Source of the DNA: an uncultured Prevotellaceae bacterium
GTDB taxonomy: Bacteria; Bacteroidota; Bacteroidia; Bacteroidales; Bacteroidaceae
DNA: 64,000 nt
Direction: 5' to 3'
NCBI GenBank assembly: GCA_947307015.1
Contig: CAMZHV010000008.1
Span: 1 to 64,000 of the forward strand
Shown: positions 57,737 through 64,000 of the stretch, piece by piece
How positions within the stretch are numbered: position 1 is the first letter of the stretch
How the letters are laid out: every line of letters begins with the position of its first letter
The notes under the pieces: generated by a model
What the model saw: only the letters and a program-made list of their open reading frames with translations
Told to the model about the DNA's origin: nothing
The model's database searches: none
Made by a program: the position numbers and the translations under genes

Positions 57737-59608
57737 TTACATTCTCTCTGGCACCTCTATGCCCAACAGTCCCATGCCAGTTTTGATGACTTTAGCGACG
57801 GCTTCGCAGAGGGTGAGGCGCACGGAGCGTTTCTGCTCGTCGGGTTCCTTCAGGATTTGATAGTCGTGGTAGAAACCATTGAACTCCTTGGCCAAATCGT
57901 AGCAGTAGTTGGCGATGACGCTGACATTATAGTCCGAGCCTGCCTGTGCCACAGTAGCACCGAAGGCGGCGAGCTGCTGGATGAGCGCAATTTCCTTGTC
58001 GGAAAGAGCGGCTCCCCCTACGGCTCCCGAGGGGGCTTCTATTGTCTTTCTAAGTATGCTGCGGATTCTTGCGTAGGTGTATTGAATGAAGGGACCTGTG
58101 TTTCCGTTGAAATCGATACTTTCTTCGGGGTTGAAGAGCATATTCTTGCGGGCATCAACTTTGAGGATGAAATACTTCAGGGCGCCCATGCCGACGATGC
58201 GGGCAACAGACCCCTCTAAATCTCCCCGTAAGGGGAGACTTTCGCTGCTACTTGAATCCTCAGAGGATAAGGACTCCCCTCCCTGACGGGAGGGGTCGGG
58301 GGTGGGTCTTTTATCATTCCATCTTTCCCTCGCATCCTCAATCATTTTGGCAATGAGCTCGTCGGCATCAACCACGGTACCTTCGCGTGACTTCATCTTG
58401 CCGTTGGGTAGTTCCACCATGCCGTAGGAGAAGTGGACGAGGTCTTTTCCCCACTTAAAGCCGAGCTTGTCTAAAAGGATGGAGAGCACCTGGAAGTGGT
58501 AGTTCTGTTCGTTGCCGACGACATAAATCATCTTGTCAATCGGGTAATCCTGGAAACGCAGCTTGGCAGTGCCGATATCTTGCGTCATGTAAACACTGGT
58601 ACCATCGGCGCGCAGCAGCAACTTTTCGTCGAGACCTTCCTTGGTGAGGTCAGCCCATACGCTCCCGTCGTCGCGGCGGTAGAAGAAACCTTTTTCGAGA
58701 CCTTCCATGACCTTCTCCTTGCCTTCGAGATAGGTTTGGCTCTCGTAGTAAATCTTGTCAAAACTTACGCCCAATGCCTTGTATGTCTGATCGAAGCCTG
58801 CATAGACCCAGTCGTTCATCTTCTTCCAAAGGGCTCGTACCTCGGGATCGTTCTGTTCCCACTTGACAAGCATGGCGCGTGCCTCTTGCATCAGGGGGCT
58901 CTCCTTCTCAGCACGTTCCTTGGCGGCTTCCTCGTCCATGCCCTCAGCGATGAATTTGTCCATGAGCTCCTGACGTTCGGCGCGGAAATGCTTGTCGAAA
59001 GCCACATAGTAGTCGCCGATGAGGTGGTCGCCCTTCTTGCCTGTTGATTCGGGTGTGGCGCCGTTGCCCCATTTGAGCCAGGCCAGCATGGATTTGCAGA
59101 TGTGTATGCCACGATCGTTGACGATGTTGGTTTTCACGACGCGGTTGCCGTTGGCTTCCATCACTTGTGCCAGTGCCCAGCCAAGGAGATTGTTGCGCAC
59201 GTGGCCGAGGTGCAGGGGCTTGTTGGTGTTGGGTGAGGAGTACTCGATCATCACCAGCGGCGACTCGTCTGTGACGGGTTTCAGACCGTAGTTCGCATCC
59301 TGTTGGATCTCGCTGAGCAGGCTCACCCAGCACGCATCGGCGATGACCAAGTTGAGGAAACCTTTGATGACGTTATAGCGTGCCACCACATCCGGCAGGT
59401 TATTGACGAGGTACTCGCCGATCTCCTGCGCTGTAGCTTCAGGACCCTTGCGGCTGGTGCGTAGCAACGGGAAAACGACGAGTGTCAGATGACCTTCAAA
59501 CTCTTTCTTCGTAGTATTCAACTGCACCATTGATGTAGGCACCTCCTGAGCATATAATTCCTTGACGGCAGTGATGACTGCAGCAGTCAGTTTTTGTTCT
59601 ATTACCAT
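57737..59608 (-). CDS. argS: Arginyl-tRNA synthetase
   Basis: MIEYSSPNTNKPLHLGHVRNNLLGWAL; VGNEQNYHFQVLSILLDKLGF; GALKYFILKVDARKNMLFNPEESIDFNGNTGPFIQYTYARI. Confidence 0.96.
   Translation of the reverse strand: MVIEQKLTAAVITAVKELYAQEVPTSMVQLNTTKKEFEGHLTLVVFPLLRTSRKGPEATAQEIGEYLVNNLPDVVARYNVIKGFLNLVIADACWVSLLSEIQQDANYGLKPVTDESPLVMIEYSSPNTNKPLHLGHVRNNLLGWALAQVMEANGNRVVKTNIVNDRGIHICKSMLAWLKWGNGATPESTGKKGDHLIGDYYVAFDKHFRAERQELMDKFIAEGMDEEAAKERAEKESPLMQEARAMLVKWEQNDPEVRALWKKMNDWVYAGFDQTYKALGVSFDKIYYESQTYLEGKEKVMEGLEKGFFYRRDDGSVWADLTKEGLDEKLLLRADGTSVYMTQDIGTAKLRFQDYPIDKMIYVVGNEQNYHFQVLSILLDKLGFKWGKDLVHFSYGMVELPNGKMKSREGTVVDADELIAKMIEDARERWNDKRPTPDPSRQGGESLSSEDSSSSESLPLRGDLEGSVARIVGMGALKYFILKVDARKNMLFNPEESIDFNGNTGPFIQYTYARIRSILRKTIEAPSGAVGGAALSDKEIALIQQLAAFGATVAQAGSDYNVSVIANYCYDLAKEFNGFYHDYQILKEPDEQKRSVRLTLCEAVAKVIKTGMGLLGIEVPERM
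58208..58310. repeat. Two adjacent GC-rich palindromic repeats inside argS (TPDPSRQGGESLSSEDSSSSESLPLRGDLEG)
   Basis: gacccctctaaatctccccgtaaggggagacttt plus ggactcccctccctgacgggaggggtcgggggtgggtctt. Confidence 0.8.
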
Positions 59609-59640
59609 ACCTTAATAATATATATATACGAATGTGGCTG

Positions 59641-59648
59641 CAAAGGTA
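59641..59648 (-). promoter_or_regulatory. -7 box TACCTTTG upstream of argS
   Basis: caaaggta on +. Confidence 0.55.
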
Positions 59649-59718
59649 ATGATTATTTACGACTTTGAGCCGACGATTTACAAACTTTTTATACAAATTC
59701 TCCATTTAGCGCAAAAAA

Positions 59719-59742
59719 GAAGCCACCTGATGAGGTGACTTC
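59719..59742 (-). terminator. Intrinsic terminator of the HU gene
   Basis: gaagtcacctcatcaggtggcttc followed by tttttt on the minus strand. Confidence 0.85.
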
Positions 59743-59773
59743 CTTGAAAAAGACAGAAAGAGAGAGTCTGTTT

Positions 59774-60046
59774 TTACTGGATAGCAGCTTCGAGTTCAGC
59801 GCCAGCTTTGAACTTGGCCTGCTTCTTGGCGGCAATCTCGATGACAGCCTTTGTCTGCGGGTTGATACCCTGACGTGCGTCACGTTTCGAAACAGCGAAT
59901 GTGCCGAAGCCGATGAGAGCAACCTTGTCACCTGCCTTGAGTGCTTCGGTGATGGCTTCGAGTGTTGCATCAAGTGCCTTCTTGGCATCAACTTTGGTCA
60001 GGCCGGCTTTTGCGGCGATGGCGCTTGTCAAATCAGTTTTGTTCAT
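59774..60046 (-). CDS. HU family DNA-binding protein
   Basis: MNKTDLTSAIAAKAGLTKVDAKKALDATLEAITEALKAGDKVALIGFGTFAVSKRDARQGINPQT; start trimmed. Confidence 0.95.
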   Translation of the reverse strand: MNKTDLTSAIAAKAGLTKVDAKKALDATLEAITEALKAGDKVALIGFGTFAVSKRDARQGINPQTKAVIEIAAKKQAKFKAGAELEAAIQ

Positions 60047-60120
60047 GTGTTTCTTTATTAAAGTGGTTAAAAAACGATGTTTTCTGTTTAAAAAGCTCTT
60101 GTTTAGGGTATTTCTTGTGG

Positions 60121-60128
60121 CAAATGTA
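60121..60128 (-). promoter_or_regulatory. -7 box TACATTTG upstream of the HU gene
   Basis: caaatgta on +. Confidence 0.55.
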
Positions 60129-60260
60129 ACGAAAGATTGCTTTCCAACAAAGTTTTTGAGCAAAAAAGCGCCTTTTTAAGTGAATTTAATGCGTTTTAGG
60201 GGCTTTATCATCGCAAAAATGCCTACTTTTGCGCCCTAAAACTTAAGAAACAACGTTTTT

Positions 60261-61256
60261 ATGAACTTTTATACACCTCCCGTCACCAAGAACCTCATCA
60301 TCATCAATATCTTGATGCTTCTTGCCAAGTACGTTGCCAGCCGTTACGGCATAGATTTTGATGACCTGTTGGGCTTGCATTTTTTCATGGCAGCCGACTT
60401 CCGGCTCTATCAGTTCTTCACTTATATGTTCGTCCATGGCGGCTTCGAACACTTGTTCTTTAACATGTTTGCCGTGTGGATGTTCGGTCGTATCATGGAG
60501 CAGACGATGGGTTCGCAGCGCTTCCTCTTCTACTATGTGGTCTGCGGCCTCGGCGCAGGGTTCGTTCAGGAAGGCGTGCAGTACATTGAATACCTCTACA
60601 GCGGTTTGCAGGCCTACGACAGCGTCAACGCCGACGGCATGATCATTCCCATGAATGCCTATCTCAACCGTTGGACAACTGTGGGGGCTTCGGGTGCCGT
60701 TTATGGTATTCTGCTCAGCTTTGGTATGACGTTCCCAAATGAGCGCCTGTTCATTATCCCCATCCCCTTCCCCATCAAGGCCAAGTGGCTCGTCATGGGT
60801 TATGCTGTCATCGAGTTGCTCAGCGCTATGGCCAACCGTGGCGACGGCGTGGCTCACATGGCTCACTTGGGCGGTATGTTTTTCGGCCTCGCTTTGATTC
60901 TCTACTGGCGCAAGCACGGCGGCGGTAACAACAACCGTTTCTTTGGCGGTGGCAATTTCCGTGGTTTCGGCGGTGGTGACAGCTATTTCACACGCTATGA
61001 GGATGTCAGCGACAGCTCTGTCAGCCGCCGTCCGAACCTCTGGCAGCGCATCAAGCAGTGGTATGCCGACATGCGCAAGCCCAAGATGCGCGTACATCCT
61101 GGCGGCACCAAACACGCCGACGACATGGCTTGGCGCCAGCAGAAGAAGGAGCGGGAGGAAGAGATTGATCGCATCCTTGCCAAGGTGAAGCAGGGAGGCT
61201 ACGAAAGCCTCACCACGGAGGAGAAGAAGAAGTTGTTCGACGCCAGCAATTCATGA
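60261..61256 (+). CDS. Rhomboid family intramembrane serine protease
   Basis: TYMFVHGGFEHLFFNMFAVWMFG; TTVGASGAVYGILLSF (GxSG); GDGVAHMAHLGGMFFGLAL. Confidence 0.92.
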   Translation: MNFYTPPVTKNLIIINILMLLAKYVASRYGIDFDDLLGLHFFMAADFRLYQFFTYMFVHGGFEHLFFNMFAVWMFGRIMEQTMGSQRFLFYYVVCGLGAGFVQEGVQYIEYLYSGLQAYDSVNADGMIIPMNAYLNRWTTVGASGAVYGILLSFGMTFPNERLFIIPIPFPIKAKWLVMGYAVIELLSAMANRGDGVAHMAHLGGMFFGLALILYWRKHGGGNNNRFFGGGNFRGFGGGDSYFTRYEDVSDSSVSRRPNLWQRIKQWYADMRKPKMRVHPGGTKHADDMAWRQQKKEREEEIDRILAKVKQGGYESLTTEEKKKLFDASNS

Positions 61257-62311
61257 AATACATCAAAACCGTATTTGTGCAGCTGTTCATGGGAGCTAAC
61301 ATAGCTACCATCCTATTGCTGTGGGCATCGTGTGGCGTCACTTATCTCTCACCTGCCTGGCATCCTCATGTCAGCATTCTTGCCTTGGCCTTCCCCGCCT
61401 TCTTGTTTGTTGATATTCTCTTTATCTTCTTCTGGCTCATCTTCAAGGCTAAACGTGTCTGGCTCCCGTTGCTTGGCATTGCCTGCTGCTTCAGCTTCGT
61501 GCGCGACTATATCCCAGTCAACTGGCCAGCCGAGGCTCCCGCCGAAGCCATCACTGTCGTTACGTACAACACGCTCAACTTCGGCAACAGTGAGGGCAAG
61601 CTCGAGGACGGAAGCAACCGTGCCGTCAACTTTCTCATTGCTACGGATGCCGACATCATCTGCTTGCAGGAAAGTGGCAGTCAAGCTGCGTACTATGAAC
61701 AGTTCACACAGGCTGGCTATGAATGTGCCAATATCAAGGAGTTCACCATCTGTTCACGCCTGCCCGTTCTCTCTTATGACACCTTGGCTCTCGAAGGGGG
61801 TAGGGCGCACTGCATGAGAGCCTATGTCCAGGCAGATGAGGACACAATCATGCTCATCAATACTCATCTCCTGAGCAATCATATCTCAGGTGATGTTAAA
61901 GACGCTTACATCGAAGCCATTAGGCAGCATGAGAGCGATTCGCTGCGCAAAGGTGTGCGACCCGTGGTCGAGCTGCTTGCCAACGCCCAGCCCTTGCGTG
62001 CCATGCAGGTTGACGCTATCAAGGCGGTCATCGACGAATGGCTGCCGCGTCCCGTCATCCTCTGCGGCGATTTCAACGACACCCCCATTTCTTACGCCCA
62101 CCGTGTGCTCACCACCGACCTCTCCAGTGCCTTCCCCGAGAGTGGCAACGGACTTGGGTTCACCTTCCACACGAAGGGCTTCCCTGTCCGCATCGATCAC
62201 ATTCTTTACAGCGGCGAGCGATGGAAGAGTTACGAAAGCACCGTTTGTGACACCATAATTTGCTCAGATCACTTCCCAATGAGGACAAAACTGGCAAAAA
62301 AAGGGCCTTAG
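61253..62311 (+). CDS. Endonuclease/exonuclease/phosphatase family protein with N-terminal TM segments
   Basis: VVTYNTLNFG, IICLQESG, LINTHLLS, VILCGDFNDTPISYAHRV, IDHILYS. Confidence 0.88.
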   Translation: MKYIKTVFVQLFMGANIATILLLWASCGVTYLSPAWHPHVSILALAFPAFLFVDILFIFFWLIFKAKRVWLPLLGIACCFSFVRDYIPVNWPAEAPAEAITVVTYNTLNFGNSEGKLEDGSNRAVNFLIATDADIICLQESGSQAAYYEQFTQAGYECANIKEFTICSRLPVLSYDTLALEGGRAHCMRAYVQADEDTIMLINTHLLSNHISGDVKDAYIEAIRQHESDSLRKGVRPVVELLANAQPLRAMQVDAIKAVIDEWLPRPVILCGDFNDTPISYAHRVLTTDLSSAFPESGNGLGFTFHTKGFPVRIDHILYSGERWKSYESTVCDTIICSDHFPMRTKLAKKGP

Positions 62312-62454
62312 AGCATCAAAATGCGATGAAAATGCCAAATATTTGTCCCTTTAGCGTCGTTCTTCCACAAAAATTGCGTATATTTGCGCGCTATTTTGCG
62401 AAGAAAGGCACCTAACAAGCAAAAAAATCATATTTAAATAACAAATTTATCACA

Positions 62455-64000
62455 ATGCAAAACAAAGGAATTGTAAAATTTTTTGCTGTCCTGCTTGCGC
62501 TGGTTTGCATCTTCTACCTGAGCTTCTCAGGGGTAGTCCGCTACCACGAGAACAAGGCTGAGAAGATTGCAGCCGTTCAGGGCGAAACCGCAGGTCAGCA
62601 TTACTTAGACTCATTGCTCAATGAGCCGGTGTATTTAAACGTCTGGACACTCAAGGAGTGCCGCGAGATGGGTATTGGACTTGGACTTGACCTCAAGGGA
62701 GGTATGAACGTCATTCTTGAGGTGTCGGTTCCCGATGTCATCAAGGCGCTCGCCGACCACAAGGACGATGCCAACTTCAATCAGGCTGTTGCTCAGGCTA
62801 CCAAGGAAGCCGAGCAGAGCCAGGGTGATTTCATCTCATTCTTTGTCAAGGACTATAAGGCCCTCGCACCCAATAGCAATCTGGCTGAGCTCTTCGCTAC
62901 CCAGCAGTTGCGCGGCAAGGTGAACACCAAGAGCACCGATAGCGAGGTAGAACGCGTGCTGCGTGACGAGGTGAAGGCCGCTATCGACAACTCTTTCAAC
63001 GTCATTCGTACACGTATCGACCGCTTCGGTGTCGTTCAGCCCAACATTCAGGCACTCGAAGGTCAGGAAGGTCGCATCATGGTGGAACTTCCTGGTATCA
63101 AGGAGCCCGAGCGCGTTCGCAAACTCCTTCAAGGTTCCGCTAACCTCGAATTCTGGGAGACCTACACCACCACAGAGGCTGTGCCTTTCCTCGTTCAGCT
63201 CGACAGTCGCCTTGCTGCCGCAGGCGTTGAAGCTGGCGTTGAAGCTGGTGGCGAGGTTGATTCCCTCGAATTGGCTATCGAAGAGGCCAAGAAGGCCATT
63301 CAGGTTGACCTCCCCGAAGGTTATGTAGCTGACGTGGCTGCCACCATCGTCAATGCTGGCGACTCGGCTGCCGACGACTCCGAACTGGCCAACATCGCCA
63401 AGAAGGCCGACGGCGACAACGCACAGAGCGAGGCTCAAAGTGCTGCTGAGCTGGAGAAGGCCCTCAAGGCTCACCCCGTGCTCGCTCGTCTGCAGGTTCT
63501 CAATCAGGACAACGGCGCTGTCGTGGGTTATGCCAACAAGCGTGATATTGAAGCTCTTGAAGAGCTCTTCCAGACACCTGAGGCCAAGGCTGTGCTGCCT
63601 GCTGACCTGAAGCTTCTCTGGGGCGTCAAGGGTATCGACAAGAATGAAGAGGTCTTTGAACTCTATGCTATCAAGGTCACTGAGCGCAATGGTCGTGCTC
63701 CGCTCGAAGGTGATGTCGTCACCGATGCCAAGGACGAATACGACCAGGCTGGCCGTCCCTGCGTCTCCATGCAGATGAACGTCGAAGGTGCCCGCCGCTG
63801 GGCTGCCTTGACGAAGGCCAACGTTCACCGTCCCATCGCCATCGTGCTTGACAACTATGTCTACAGCGCACCTAACGTGCAGAACGAAATCACTGGTGGT
63901 AACTCACAGATCACCGGTCACTTCACGCCCGAAGATACCCGCGACCTGGCCAACGTGCTCAAGTCCGGTAAGATGCCCGCTCCCGCCAACATCGTCAGCG
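62455..64000 (+). CDS. secD: Protein translocase SecD / SecDF fusion, 5' part (runs off the window)
   Basis: MQNKGIVKFFAVLLALVCIFYLSF...GLGLDLKGGMNVILEVSVPD; NVIRTRIDRFGVVQPNIQ; IMVELPGIKEPERVRKLLQGSANLEFWE; partial at the window edge. Confidence 0.9.
   Translation, partial: MQNKGIVKFFAVLLALVCIFYLSFSGVVRYHENKAEKIAAVQGETAGQHYLDSLLNEPVYLNVWTLKECREMGIGLGLDLKGGMNVILEVSVPDVIKALADHKDDANFNQAVAQATKEAEQSQGDFISFFVKDYKALAPNSNLAELFATQQLRGKVNTKSTDSEVERVLRDEVKAAIDNSFNVIRTRIDRFGVVQPNIQALEGQEGRIMVELPGIKEPERVRKLLQGSANLEFWETYTTTEAVPFLVQLDSRLAAAGVEAGVEAGGEVDSLELAIEEAKKAIQVDLPEGYVADVAATIVNAGDSAADDSELANIAKKADGDNAQSEAQSAAELEKALKAHPVLARLQVLNQDNGAVVGYANKRDIEALEELFQTPEAKAVLPADLKLLWGVKGIDKNEEVFELYAIKVTERNGRAPLEGDVVTDAKDEYDQAGRPCVSMQMNVEGARRWAALTKANVHRPIAIVLDNYVYSAPNVQNEITGGNSQITGHFTPEDTRDLANVLKSGKMPAPANIVS

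Noticed and set aside
60243-61115. 290-aa minus-strand ORF opposite the rhomboid gene (also 62836-63828 opposite secD)
   Set aside because: Shadow ORFs of confident genes.

Overview
Chromosomal window from a Bacteroidota genome, most likely Prevotella or another Bacteroidales. Supporting signs are TAnnTTTG-type -7 promoters, SusC/SusD proteins, C-terminal 'GxYIVNGKKVLVK' tails and BspA-like LRRs. I support about 47 protein genes, one tRNA-Arg(CCT), several intrinsic terminators and a sigma-54 promoter. Housekeeping genes include mnmA, ddl, an RluA-family pseudouridine synthase, rpmH (absent from the ORF track), efp, lpxH, radC, recG, rimP-nusA-infB, sufB, argS, an HU gene and 5' secD/secDF. 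Accessory content includes two paralogous cassettes of a giant secreted protein plus a ~60-aa peptide, a PL11-like lyase with autotransporter-type repeats, a SusC/SusD locus with thioredoxin and no CAZyme, a DUF1080 + two Tat-type Gfo/Idh/MocA cluster, a sigma-54 hsp20 and a BspA-like repeat protein. The most unusual signal is a family of short GC-rich palindromic repeats. They lie between genes and also in frame inside many unrelated ORFs, giving recurring peptides such as 'APSLTGRAGGES', 'PSPFGEGLGVRLG' and 'APLGGPQGA'. The same window carries a RAYT-like HUH transposase, the enzyme class linked to REP palindromes elsewhere. A second, AT-rich repeat class ('caatggacaatgaacaatg', 'aaaagtgaaaaataa') also supplies coding sequence, start codons and stop codons. 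All family calls are from reading the sequence; no database search was run.
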